DNA of 64,000 nt from Granulicella sp. S156. GTDB lineage: Bacteria > Acidobacteriota > Terriglobia > Terriglobales > Acidobacteriaceae. A program made the position numbers and the translations under genes. The number at the start of each line of letters is the position of its first letter. The first letter of the stretch is position 1. The stretch covers positions 439,190 to 503,189 of the forward strand of contig NZ_LMUH01000025.1 in NCBI RefSeq assembly GCF_009766105.1, given 5' to 3'. A model generated the notes under the pieces. That model did not search any database. It was not told where the DNA came from and was given only the letters and a program-made list of their open reading frames with translations. Below, piece after piece: positions 1-8,948 of this stretch.

Positions 1-9
1 CTGCGCCGG

Positions 10-21
10 ATGCACGTGCAT
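10..21. promoter_or_regulatory. 12-bp perfect palindrome upstream of the efflux operon
   Basis: The sequence ATGCACGTGCAT reads the same on both strands and lies 65 bases before the ADOP permease start. Symmetry of this kind is common in operators bound by dimeric repressors. No cognate regulator is recognisable, and the 86 bases before the first gene are too few to tell a promoter from the tail of an upstream gene. Confidence 0.25.
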
Positions 22-86
22 AGCACTAGACACTTCCGTAGAGCTAACGCAAGCAGCGTAATCAGCTAGGCAACGAGGCCAATGCC

Positions 87-2570
87 ATGAATTCGATTCT
101 CCAGGATCTTCGCTACACGCTCCGCCAGCTTGGCCGCTCGCCTGGCTTTGCTGTGACGGCAATCCTGACATTGGCCCTGGGCATTGGCGCAACGACGGCA
201 ATGTACTCTCTCGTCCGCAGCACCCTGCTTGCGCCCCTTCCGTATCCGCACTCTGAGGAACTCGTCGGCATTGGACTCGTACAATCCGGTACGCCACCCG
301 CCTCCGACCAGACTGGTGAGACGGGCGACTTTCTATTGGCGCATGCCCAAAGCTTTTCCAGCATAGGCATCGCCGGCGACCGTCCACTGGGGCAGAACTT
401 CTCCAACGGCAGCGGCAAGGCGCAGACAATCTACTCACTGCATGTCTCCTCGGGTTATCTGCCAACGCTGGGCGTTCCCGCACTACTGGGCCGAACCTTT
501 ACTCGCGAAGAAGACCTGCCCGGTGCAGCCCCAACCGTCGTACTGAGCGAAGATCTCTGGCGGCGTGTACTGAACGCCGATCCAAACATCGTGGGCCAAG
601 CGATCCATATCAATGGCGATCCCTTCACAGTGATCGGCGTAATGCCCTCAACACTCTCCACCGTAGATGGTACCGATGTGTGGCAGCCGCTGCATCTATC
701 GGCTACAGATCCCGGCTATCAAGGCACCAATTTTCAGACGATCGCGCGACTCAAACCGGGCGCATCCGTTGCACAGGCTTCAGCCGAGCTGAGTGGCCTC
801 ACGTCGACCATCTTCCGCCAGTTTCCCGATTACCAGAAGTGGACCCGTCCAGGCGCGCCAAAGCTGCAAGAGTTCGTCTGGCCACTCCAGCAGATTGTCG
901 TCAGCAATGCGCGCTCCAGCCTTATTGCACTCTCAGCCGCCGTGCTGGCGGTGCTGCTGATGGCATGCCTGAATCTCGCGGGCCTGATGACCGCACGCTC
1001 TATTACTCGCAAACCAGAGATCGCGCTGCGCACGGCACTTGGTGCCAGTCCTGCCATGATGTTGCGTCTGTTGCTCACCGAAAGCCTTGTGCTGGCATTC
1101 GTGGGTTCACTGCTCGGGCTGGGCTTTGCGCACCTCGCCCTTCCCCTCCTGCTCAGTGCATCGCCGATCGGCCTGCCACAACTCCGCCAGACAACCGTCG
1201 ATCTCCCGGTTGCGGCCTTTGCCATCCTCACAGGCTGCACGTCTACGCTTCTCTTTGGCCTGCTTCCCGCGCTCGGTGTCTTTCGCCAGACTATCGGTTC
1301 AAGCCTCGGGAACGCACGCACAGCCGGTGAGAGCGCTCCGCGGCAGCGACTGAGCAAATCGTTGATCGTGGCCCAGGTGACGCTGGCAACGATGCTGCTC
1401 TCCACCGGAGCACTACTGCTCAACACGTTTCTCCATATGCGGGCGATCCCGTCCGGCGTGCAGCCGCCCCACCTTTATGTGTTGCAGGTGAACCTGAAGG
1501 GTGATGCCTACTCATCAACCTCGCATACGCAGCAGTTCATCTCCGTCGTCGAGCAACGCTTGCGACAAATACCCGGTGTCGCACAGGTGGCGACCGTTAA
1601 CGGTCTTCCCATCGACCGAGGACTGAACAACTCAGGTGGCCCTGCAAACCATCCAGATCAAATAGCCTACGCAGAGTCCCGTTTCATAACGCCCGGCTAC
1701 TTCCGCACAGTTGGAACCACGCTACTGGCGGGTGGGGACATCTCGGACGCAGACACGGCAACCTCGCAACCCGTAGCGCTGATCAACGAATTCGCCGCCA
1801 AGCGCTGGTTTCCGGGCCGCTCACCTATCGGCGAGTACGTCATCACGGGCAGTGATAAGCCACGCCGCGTCATCGGTCTTATTGCCAATGTTCACAGCTC
1901 TTCGCTCACCGATTCGATAGCACCCACCATCTACGTGCCCTACACACAGGTCGACAACGAAAGCATGAAGACGATCAACGGTTGGTTTGCCACCTCGTTT
2001 GTGCTTCGCACAGTCGAACGTGGCAACTTCCGTGATCCGGAGATCACCACTGCAGTCTCAGCCGCCGTCACTGCGGTGGACCCCGAGGTCCCGGTCAGAA
2101 AGTTCGTTCCCATGCAGACCTTTATTGACGACAACGTCGCTGCGCCACGCTTCTTCTCCTGGCTTGCCGGAGGCTTCGCCGGGTTCGCATTGTTGCTTAC
2201 GCTCATTGGACTCTTCGGGCTGCTGAGCTACCAAGTCGCGTCACGCACTCGCGAACTCGGCGTCCGTATGGCTCTTGGTGCGCAACGGCACCAGATTCTC
2301 TCGATGGTGCTCAAGAACGGGATCATGCTCACCGCGATCGGCCTTGTGTTTGGCAGCATAGGCAGCTGTGCGCTGCGCAGCGTGATTGCGGCACTGGTCT
2401 CCAGCACGGTAGGGACCAGAGCGACGGCAACAGCATCGCTGCTCGGTGCTCAGACCGTTTCCATCAGCATTGCGGGGGCAGCCATGCTTGTATCCGCTAT
2501 CGCAGCGAGTCTGATCCCCGCACGCCGCGCTGCAACACTCGAACCGACTGAAGCCCTTCGTGCCGAATAA
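87..2570 (+). CDS. ADOP-family MacB-like ABC transporter permease
   Basis: This 827-residue membrane protein belongs to the ADOP (acidobacterial duplicated orphan permease) group of MacB/FtsX permeases. It starts with the group's hallmark (DLRYTLRQLGRSPGF), followed by a first membrane helix at about residues 21-43 and a MacB-type periplasmic domain. Three FtsX-type helices follow at about 275-400, then a second periplasmic domain and a second FtsX block from about 690. It ends with the usual PARRAATLEPTEALR tail. The duplicated layout and length fit the family. The partner ATPase and TolC channel are encoded just downstream, so a tripartite efflux or mechanotransmission role is likely; the adaptor protein is not visible and may lie before the window. 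Substrate is unknown. Confidence 0.9.
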   Translation: MNSILQDLRYTLRQLGRSPGFAVTAILTLALGIGATTAMYSLVRSTLLAPLPYPHSEELVGIGLVQSGTPPASDQTGETGDFLLAHAQSFSSIGIAGDRPLGQNFSNGSGKAQTIYSLHVSSGYLPTLGVPALLGRTFTREEDLPGAAPTVVLSEDLWRRVLNADPNIVGQAIHINGDPFTVIGVMPSTLSTVDGTDVWQPLHLSATDPGYQGTNFQTIARLKPGASVAQASAELSGLTSTIFRQFPDYQKWTRPGAPKLQEFVWPLQQIVVSNARSSLIALSAAVLAVLLMACLNLAGLMTARSITRKPEIALRTALGASPAMMLRLLLTESLVLAFVGSLLGLGFAHLALPLLLSASPIGLPQLRQTTVDLPVAAFAILTGCTSTLLFGLLPALGVFRQTIGSSLGNARTAGESAPRQRLSKSLIVAQVTLATMLLSTGALLLNTFLHMRAIPSGVQPPHLYVLQVNLKGDAYSSTSHTQQFISVVEQRLRQIPGVAQVATVNGLPIDRGLNNSGGPANHPDQIAYAESRFITPGYFRTVGTTLLAGGDISDADTATSQPVALINEFAAKRWFPGRSPIGEYVITGSDKPRRVIGLIANVHSSSLTDSIAPTIYVPYTQVDNESMKTINGWFATSFVLRTVERGNFRDPEITTAVSAAVTAVDPEVPVRKFVPMQTFIDDNVAAPRFFSWLAGGFAGFALLLTLIGLFGLLSYQVASRTRELGVRMALGAQRHQILSMVLKNGIMLTAIGLVFGSIGSCALRSVIAALVSSTVGTRATATASLLGAQTVSISIAGAAMLVSAIAASLIPARRAATLEPTEALRAE

Positions 2571-2580
2571 AGGAGCATTC

Positions 2581-2898
2581 ATGCACAACACGCTCAACGA
2601 TCTTCGCTTTGCTCTCCGCCAGATGCGCTATGCTCCCGGATTCGCGCAACGTGGCGACCTCTTCACGCTTGCATTGCGTGGGGCATCCATCCTGCTGCTT
2701 GCGGGCATCGCCATCGGCGTTGGTGTCGGCCTTTTTACGGCGCATCTGGTAGATAACTTCCTGTACGACGCCGCTACCTCCTCACAGCATCGATGCTTCG
2801 ATTCCTTGTCGGAGCATTCGCAACATGGCCGCCTGCACACTATGCCGCCTTTGAACCCACGCAAAAACTTCGCGCCAAATAGTGGGGAAACGGAATAA
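2581..2898 (+). pseudogene. Internally deleted, frameshifted ADOP permease remnant
   Basis: An open frame of 105 codons with a good ribosome site (aaaggagc) starts like an ADOP permease (LNDLRFALRQMRYAPGFA) and then jumps straight to what is normally the last FtsX helices (LTLAL-like segment, LLLAGIAIGVGVGLF, LVDNFLYDA). The several hundred residues between these parts are missing. The expected C-terminal tail is also present but in another frame: 2793-2882 reads through WPPAHYAAFEPTQKLRAK to a stop, matching the PARRA..EPTEALR ending of the intact gene upstream. The gene therefore carries both an internal deletion and a frameshift, and is almost certainly non-functional. It marks an original tandem pair of ADOP genes. 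Confidence 0.85.
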
Positions 2899-2900
2899 TT

Positions 2901-3617
2901 ATGATCGATATTCACAATCTAGAACGCAACTACAAGACCGGGCACACCGATAACTTCGTGCTCCGCCGCATTTATCTCCACATCGCCGCGGGTGAGTTCG
3001 TCACCATCATGGGACCGTCCGGCGCGGGCAAATCGTCACTACTCAACGTGCTCGCCATGCTCGACGACCAATGGCGCGGCGAGTTCCTGTTCGAGGGCAC
3101 GCCCGTACAGACGCTCAACCGCAAACAGCGCGCCGAACTCGCCCGCCGTCGAACAGGCATGGTCTTCCAGAGTTACCATCTGATCGACGATCTCACGGTC
3201 GCAGAGAACATCGACCTGCCGCTCTCCTACAAGGACATTCCTCGCCCTGAGCGACAAGCATTGGTGGCCGATACGTTAGACCGCTTTAACATCGTCGGCA
3301 AGAAAGACCTATATCCTTCGCAACTCTCCGGCGGCCAGCAGCAACTCGTCGGCATTGCCCGAGCAGTGATTCATAAACCATCACTATTGCTCGCCGACGA
3401 ACCCACCGGCAACCTGCACTCCGAGCAGGCCGCCGAGATCATGCAACTCTTCCGCACACTCAATCAGCAAGGCACCACCATCGTTCAGGTCACGCACTCG
3501 GAGGCCAACGCCGCCTTCGGCTCTCGCACGCTCGAACTGCGGGACGGGTGGCTGACGCGTGACACCGCGAACCCCAATCTGAATTCAGCGCCAGGAGCCC
3601 CAGGAGCAGCCGCCTAG
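2901..3617 (+). CDS. ABC transporter ATP-binding protein, LolD/MacB type
   Basis: This 238-residue cytoplasmic ATPase powers the neighbouring permease. Walker A is GPSGAGKS at residues 38-45, the Q-loop is near residue 90, the signature LSGGQQQ is at 142-148, Walker B ends in LLLADEP with the catalytic D166-E167 pair, and the switch His lies in VTHSE. After the signature the family usually has R/K-VAIARA; here it is LVGIARA, a mild deviation. The gene follows the broken ADOP remnant by 2 bases and precedes the TolC gene by 3, so the three are surely one transcript. A lipoprotein-release (LolD) role is less likely, because the adjacent permease is of the ADOP kind. Confidence 0.9.
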   Translation: MIDIHNLERNYKTGHTDNFVLRRIYLHIAAGEFVTIMGPSGAGKSSLLNVLAMLDDQWRGEFLFEGTPVQTLNRKQRAELARRRTGMVFQSYHLIDDLTVAENIDLPLSYKDIPRPERQALVADTLDRFNIVGKKDLYPSQLSGGQQQLVGIARAVIHKPSLLLADEPTGNLHSEQAAEIMQLFRTLNQQGTTIVQVTHSEANAAFGSRTLELRDGWLTRDTANPNLNSAPGAPGAAA

Positions 3618-3620
3618 ATC

Positions 3621-5606
3621 ATGATGCCAAGCCCACGCCTCGCCCTCTCCTCGGTAGCGCTGCTACTGCTCTCCCCTGCCGGTCTTCTGCCTCCCGATCT
3701 CTACGCTCAGTCGGCATCCCAATCGGCGACCCAGCCCGCTGCCCCCGCGCAAACAATCTCATCGAGTCCACTCGTTGCAGCTCCGGAACCCGCATTGCGC
3801 CTCGATATTCCACACTCGTGGAACCCCATCAAGGCGTATCGCGCCAGCAAAGTGCCTGAACCCAACCTCGCTAACTCACCACGCATCGACTCGTTGATCC
3901 ATGATGGGGTGCTTCAACTCTCGTTGCAGAACGCGATTGAGCTGGCGCTTGAAAATAATCTCGATCTGGCCATCGCGCGTTACAACATCCCCATTGCCAG
4001 TGCCGATGTGTTGCGCACCCAAGCCGGCGGCGTCTTTCGTGGTGTCAATACCGGCATCGTGCAAAACACACCGGGCGCCGGCGTCGGTGGCTTCGGCTCA
4101 AGCTCGGCTGGAGCCGGCGCAGGCGGCACTACCGGTGGTGCGGGTGGCGCAGGCACGGGAGCTTCGGGCCTCGTTCAATCAACGCTGGGCTCCGGATCCA
4201 ATGTCTCCTCCTACGACCCCACCATCACTGCCAACGCAAGCGTCGAGCATTACACGGAACCGCTTGCCAATAAACAGATCTATGGCATTCCTGTTCTGCA
4301 CGACAACACCATCATTGGGGACTTCGGCTACACACAAGCTTTCGCCACGGGGACAACCTTTTCGGCGACACTCAATAACGACCGCATCACCAACAACAGC
4401 CCCAATACCCTGCTCAACCCGGAGATAGATACCTATTATCAGGTTCGGTTCCAGCAGCAACTGCTCCAGGGCTTCGGTCTAGGTCCCAACCTTCGTTATC
4501 TGCGCATCGCGCGCAATAACCAGAAGATCTCCGACCAGGCCTTCGAATTGCAGGTCATCAGCACGGTTACGCAGATCGCTAACATGTACTGGGACCTGGT
4601 CAGCGCCTACGAAGACGAGCAGGTTAAGAGCCACTCGCTGGACTATGCCAACCAGACACTCAGCACCGCGCGCAAACAACTGGAGTTGCAGGCCATTCCC
4701 GCGCTCGATGTGCTCAAGGATGAGGGCGAGGTCGCTAACCGCGAGCAGGATCTTACAATCGCACGCTCGGCGCTAAAGTTCCAGGAGTTGCTCATCAAGA
4801 ACGCCGTCACCAAGAATCTCGACGACCCCATCCTTGAGGAGATGCCGGTGCAGCCAACCGATCTGAGCACAGTCTCGATCGACTCCACCATAGCCGCCAC
4901 CGCCCCCACCGAAGACATCATCCAGGCGGCGCTGAAAAACCGCATCGAACTCTCTGAGTCCAATATCGATCTGCAGAACCGCGCTCTCTCGCTCGCCTCC
5001 GTGCGCAATGAACTGCTTCCCGCTCTCTCCGTAACTGCCTATTATGCAGGAACCGGCCTCGGCGGCCCGACCAATCCGGAGGCGAGTTCCTCCCCCTCCA
5101 CTGCGGCGGGCAACTACTCCGGTACTCTCGCGAATGCCTTCAACAACTCGGCACCAGACTATTACGTCGGCCTCTCGCTCAATGTGCCGCTGCGCAACCG
5201 TGTAGCCAAGTCGGATCAATATCGCGCCGAGCTTGAGTCGCGCCAGGCCGAGTTGCGCCTTCAGCAACTGCGCAAGCAGATCCGCATCGAAGTGCGCAAC
5301 GCGCAGTATTCGCTCGAACAGAGCCAGGCCCGAGTGCAATCGGCCACCAAGGCTCGAGACCTCGCGCAGAAGACGTTCGATATCACCGCCAAGGAACAGG
5401 GACTCGGTGCAGGCTCCGCGCTGCAGACGCTCTCAGCCCGTCACGACGTCGCTACGGCCGAGTCAGCGCTCGTTGCCGCACGCACGGCTTACCAGAAAGC
5501 GCGCATCGAACTGGACCGTGCGATCGGTACAACGCTCGAGACCAACTCCATTTCTGTAGAATCGGCACGTACCGGTATACAGGCTGCAACCGCACCAAGG
5601 CCCTAA
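3621..5606 (+). CDS. TolC-family outer membrane efflux protein
   Basis: The 661-residue product has an N-terminal signal peptide (hydrophobic stretch to about residue 25, cleavage probably near LYAQS) and two outer-membrane-efflux repeats rich in coiled-coil sequence, for example LQLSLQNAIELALENNLDLAIARYN and the second-half SQARVQSATKARDLAQKT. It should trimerise as the outer-membrane exit duct for the ABC system encoded upstream. It is longer than classic TolC (about 470-490 residues). The excess comes from a proline-rich leader region and a Gly/Ala/Ser-rich, low-complexity insert at about residues 148-188. Two adjacent ATG codons could both serve as start; the first is used here. Confidence 0.88.
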   Translation: MMPSPRLALSSVALLLLSPAGLLPPDLYAQSASQSATQPAAPAQTISSSPLVAAPEPALRLDIPHSWNPIKAYRASKVPEPNLANSPRIDSLIHDGVLQLSLQNAIELALENNLDLAIARYNIPIASADVLRTQAGGVFRGVNTGIVQNTPGAGVGGFGSSSAGAGAGGTTGGAGGAGTGASGLVQSTLGSGSNVSSYDPTITANASVEHYTEPLANKQIYGIPVLHDNTIIGDFGYTQAFATGTTFSATLNNDRITNNSPNTLLNPEIDTYYQVRFQQQLLQGFGLGPNLRYLRIARNNQKISDQAFELQVISTVTQIANMYWDLVSAYEDEQVKSHSLDYANQTLSTARKQLELQAIPALDVLKDEGEVANREQDLTIARSALKFQELLIKNAVTKNLDDPILEEMPVQPTDLSTVSIDSTIAATAPTEDIIQAALKNRIELSESNIDLQNRALSLASVRNELLPALSVTAYYAGTGLGGPTNPEASSSPSTAAGNYSGTLANAFNNSAPDYYVGLSLNVPLRNRVAKSDQYRAELESRQAELRLQQLRKQIRIEVRNAQYSLEQSQARVQSATKARDLAQKTFDITAKEQGLGAGSALQTLSARHDVATAESALVAARTAYQKARIELDRAIGTTLETNSISVESARTGIQAATAPRP

Positions 5607-5619
5607 CATCTGCTCTTTT

Positions 5620-7035
5620 ATGTCAATCGCACCCCATCCCGCGTTGTCCGTTCCCGGCCCCACGACCAACCTGCGCCGGCTGCTGGTCGGTGACGATCAA
5701 CCACATATCCTCGAAGCCCTTGAGTTCCTCCTCCACCCCGAAGGCTTCAGCTTGAAGACGGCGCGTTCTCCCGGAATGGTCCTGGAGTCCTTCGCGCGCG
5801 ATGAATTCGACGGCGTGCTGCTCGACCTCAATTACACCCGAGACACCACCTCTGGACTTGAGGGCCTGGACCTGCTCGCCGCACTCCGCGAGCGCGACGC
5901 ACAGATTCCTATCATCGTGATGACCGCCTATGCGAATGTCGACCTCGCCGTCGAAGCGATGCGCCGCGGTGCTAACGACTTCATCCAAAAACCCTGGGAA
6001 AACCTCCGGCTGCTCAACATCCTGCGCAACCAGCTCGAGCTGCATCGCGCCCTCAAACGCACCCGGTGGCTCGAGGCCGAAAACCGCATCCTCCGCGCAG
6101 AAGGCGCTCCTGACTTTATCGCAACCGCACCTTCGATGCGTCCGGTTGTCGAACTCATGAGCCGCATCGGACCTTCGGACGCAAATGTGCTCATCACCGG
6201 CGAACATGGGACAGGCAAAGAGGTCGTAGCCCAGACGCTGCACCGGCTATCACAACGAGCACAACGCAACCTCGTCGCCGTCAATACCGGCGCGCTGTCG
6301 GAGGGCACCTTTGAGAGTGAGATCTTCGGCCACGTCAAAGGAGCCTTCACGGATGCTCGTACTGACCGCATTGGCCGCTTCGAATTAGCCAGCGGAGGAA
6401 CGCTCTTTCTCGACGAGATCGCCAACATCCCCGTTCGCCAGCAGGCCAAGTTACTGCGCGTGCTGGAGACCGGCGAGCTCGAGCGCGTCGGTTCCTCCAC
6501 CACACGCACCGTTGACGTGCGAATGCTATCAGCCACCAACGCTGACCTGCGTGCTGAGATCGACGCCGGCCGTTTCCGCGAGGACCTGCTCTTCCGCCTG
6601 AACACCGTCGAGATCCGTCTGCCGCCACTACGCGAACGTCGCGAGGATATCCCCGCCCTGGCTGCGCACTTCCTCTCCCGCTACGCCACGCGCTACCGCC
6701 GTCCGATCGAGGACTTTGACCCAGCGGCGCTGCAGTTGCTGCTCTCGCATCCGTGGCCCGGCAATGTCCGCGAACTCGACCACACGCTGGAACGTGCCGT
6801 TCTGATGGCGCGCGGCAGCAGCATCGGTGTCGCGGACCTGGGTCTCAACCTGCAGCGTGTCTCCACAACGAATCTGTCCACGACTAACCTTGAAGACATG
6901 AGCCTGGAAGCCGTCGAAACCGTGCTGATCCAAAAAGCCCTTACTCGTGCCCAAGGTAACGTCACGCAGGCTGCCGAGGCACTCGGCCTTAGCCGCGGCG
7001 CGCTTTACAGGCGAATGGAAAAATATGGCCTCTAG
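5620..7035 (+). CDS. NtrC-family sigma-54-dependent response regulator
   Basis: This 471-residue activator has a receiver domain (about 15-135; acidic pair GDD and phosphoacceptor in GVLLDLNY), an AAA+ ATPase domain (about 165-400; Walker A GEHGTGKE at 194-201, Walker B GTLFLDEI) and a C-terminal Fis-type helix-turn-helix (about 445-471). The sigma-54 contact loop reads GAFTDA (residues 241-246) rather than GAFTGA; the key Thr is kept. It lies 13 bases after the TolC gene and its 3' end overlaps the kinase gene, so the pair forms a two-component system. The likely target is the efflux operon, although I see no clear -24/-12 promoter in the short upstream stretch available. Confidence 0.9.
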   Translation: MSIAPHPALSVPGPTTNLRRLLVGDDQPHILEALEFLLHPEGFSLKTARSPGMVLESFARDEFDGVLLDLNYTRDTTSGLEGLDLLAALRERDAQIPIIVMTAYANVDLAVEAMRRGANDFIQKPWENLRLLNILRNQLELHRALKRTRWLEAENRILRAEGAPDFIATAPSMRPVVELMSRIGPSDANVLITGEHGTGKEVVAQTLHRLSQRAQRNLVAVNTGALSEGTFESEIFGHVKGAFTDARTDRIGRFELASGGTLFLDEIANIPVRQQAKLLRVLETGELERVGSSTTRTVDVRMLSATNADLRAEIDAGRFREDLLFRLNTVEIRLPPLRERREDIPALAAHFLSRYATRYRRPIEDFDPAALQLLLSHPWPGNVRELDHTLERAVLMARGSSIGVADLGLNLQRVSTTNLSTTNLEDMSLEAVETVLIQKALTRAQGNVTQAAEALGLSRGALYRRMEKYGL

Positions 7036-8434
7036 GCCGTCTCCAATGCGGCGCAAACGGCTCGCTCTCGGCACCACGCACCGCCGCCTCAAGTATGAGC
7101 AAAGGATTCGTATCTGGCTCGCGGTGTTGGCACTGCCCACCATCCTCTGCGCTGCGCTTCTGGTCTATAAACAAAGCGGTTCCGTCGCAATGGCCCTTGT
7201 CACGATACTGGGCCTCACGATTGCCTGGGCGATCGTGGCCGTCTACTTCTTCGAGCAGCTCACGCGTCCGCTGCAGACCCTCGCCAACGTGGTCTCAGCA
7301 CTCCGCGAGGACGACTTTTCTTTCCGCGCCCGGGGGGCCCGTCGCGGCGACTCGCTGGGCGACCTCGCGCTGGAGATCAACGCCCTCGCGGGTACACTTC
7401 AGGGCCAGCGCACAGCCGCCCATGACGCCCTCACGCTAGTGGAACGTGTCATGACCTCGATGCAGTCTCCCGTGCTTGCCTTCGATGATGCCGGCTATCT
7501 GCGTCTGCTCAATCCCGCCGCCGAAGCAACCCTTCATCTCAAGCGCGAGCACGCTCTCGGGCGTTCCGCAGCTGACCTCGACCTCACCACGCTGCTTCAC
7601 GCCGAAGACAAAGGGCTTTACTCGAACCTGAATCCAGAGTCCGGCACAGCGCCGGCTTCCATCCGCTGGTCGGTGCGGCGCACGACCTTTCGATTACAAG
7701 GTGTTCCACACACGCTGCTTGTACTAACGGACATCGCCGCTGCACTGCGTGAAGAAGAACGCCTTGCCTGGCAGCGCCTGATCCGCGTACTCAGCCACGA
7801 GATCAACAACTCGCTCACCCCCATCAAGTCGATCGCTGGAAGCCTGCGCACCCGCCTGCCCAACCTTTCCACGACAACGACGGGGATCGAGGCAGATCTC
7901 CACCGCGGACTCGCCGTCATCGAAGAGCGCGCCGCGGCGCTCAATCGCTTTCTGCAGGCCTATCAGCAGCTCACCCGGTTGCCTGCACCGCAGCTTCAGC
8001 TGCTCTCGCTGGACCTGCTGCTCGAACAGGTTGTACATCTTGAAACTCGCCTTTCTGTCGAACTTCAACCTGGACCGCCGATCCGCGTGCTGGCTGATCC
8101 CGATCAGCTCCAGCAATTGCTCATCAATCTTCTCCGCAATGCAGTGGAAGCGGCGCTTAGCGCGGAACACCCTGCTGTGCCTCAAGTTGTTATTACCTGG
8201 AGCGCAACTGCTACCCAGGCGATCCTGCATATCCGCGACAATGGTCTTGGCCTGATGAACCCCGCCAATCTCTTCGTGCCCTTCTACACCACCAAGCCCG
8301 AGGGCAGTGGAATTGGTCTAGTCCTCGCCCAACAAATCGCGACCGCGCACAAAGGCTCCGTCACACTCTTCAACAACTCCGATACATCAGGCTGCACAGC
8401 GGAGCTTCGTCTGCCCATTGACGAACGGGCCTGA
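7025..8434 (+). CDS. NtrY-like sensor histidine kinase
   Basis: A 469-residue membrane kinase partnered with the response regulator upstream, which its start overlaps by 11 bases. It has two membrane helices (about residues 30-75), a HAMP linker (LTRPLQTLANVVSALREDD), a PAS-like domain (about 150-235), a dimerisation/phosphoacceptor box RVLSHEINNSLTP with His258, and an HATPase domain (NLLRNAVEAAL, DNGLGL, GSGIGLVLAQQ). The SHEINNSLTP form is typical of NtrY-like kinases. The ATG at 7025 is chosen because a GGAAA stretch lies just before it and the long upstream extension would run deep inside the regulator gene; ATG 7046 is an alternative. Confidence 0.88.
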   Translation: MASRPSPMRRKRLALGTTHRRLKYEQRIRIWLAVLALPTILCAALLVYKQSGSVAMALVTILGLTIAWAIVAVYFFEQLTRPLQTLANVVSALREDDFSFRARGARRGDSLGDLALEINALAGTLQGQRTAAHDALTLVERVMTSMQSPVLAFDDAGYLRLLNPAAEATLHLKREHALGRSAADLDLTTLLHAEDKGLYSNLNPESGTAPASIRWSVRRTTFRLQGVPHTLLVLTDIAAALREEERLAWQRLIRVLSHEINNSLTPIKSIAGSLRTRLPNLSTTTTGIEADLHRGLAVIEERAAALNRFLQAYQQLTRLPAPQLQLLSLDLLLEQVVHLETRLSVELQPGPPIRVLADPDQLQQLLINLLRNAVEAALSAEHPAVPQVVITWSATATQAILHIRDNGLGLMNPANLFVPFYTTKPEGSGIGLVLAQQIATAHKGSVTLFNNSDTSGCTAELRLPIDERA

Positions 8435-8948
8435 TTCCGCGAACCACGCTCTCCGACAGAGATATCTCTTTTCTAAACGCCCTCGGTCCACGCGCTCGAG
8501 CAGTGTTTGCATCAAACCTTTCTTCCCCGGCTCACGGCTGAGTTCCCTCTCATGCCAGCTTGTCTCCTTCTCTGGCACCATTCACAGCGCTCTAATGATT
8601 TCGCTAAGGTATCTACCGTTAGGCTGCGTTATGCACTAATCCAACTTCAATTTCCTCAATGAGATACTTACCCCGTTAGAACGCTGCTCTAACGTTGTCA
8701 GCCCTATGAACGTGGCGTAACGTCATCTGCGGTTGTAACAACCAATATCTCTAGTCGCGAAAACTACATAGAGTACTCATGCCCTTTCCTTAAAGGGAGC
8801 AGACTATGCGGTAAATAATAGGCTATACAATTTTCACCTCTATCCACCAAGTTGACGCTGTAATTCTCAAAAAACATACGATCTGACTGTCTCCAGCAAG
8901 GTTTCAAGGTTCTACTGTTCGAGAAAATCACGAAAACGGGGAAAGACG
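8435..8948. other. 514-base gene-free stretch with one inverted repeat
   Basis: No convincing coding sequence is seen. The only clear structure is an inverted repeat at 8674-8694, CGTTAGA and TCTAACG separated by 7 bases, about 255 bases before the glucanase gene. It lacks a following T-run, so an operator is more plausible than a terminator. The stretch must contain the glucanase promoter, which I could not place with confidence. Confidence 0.4.
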
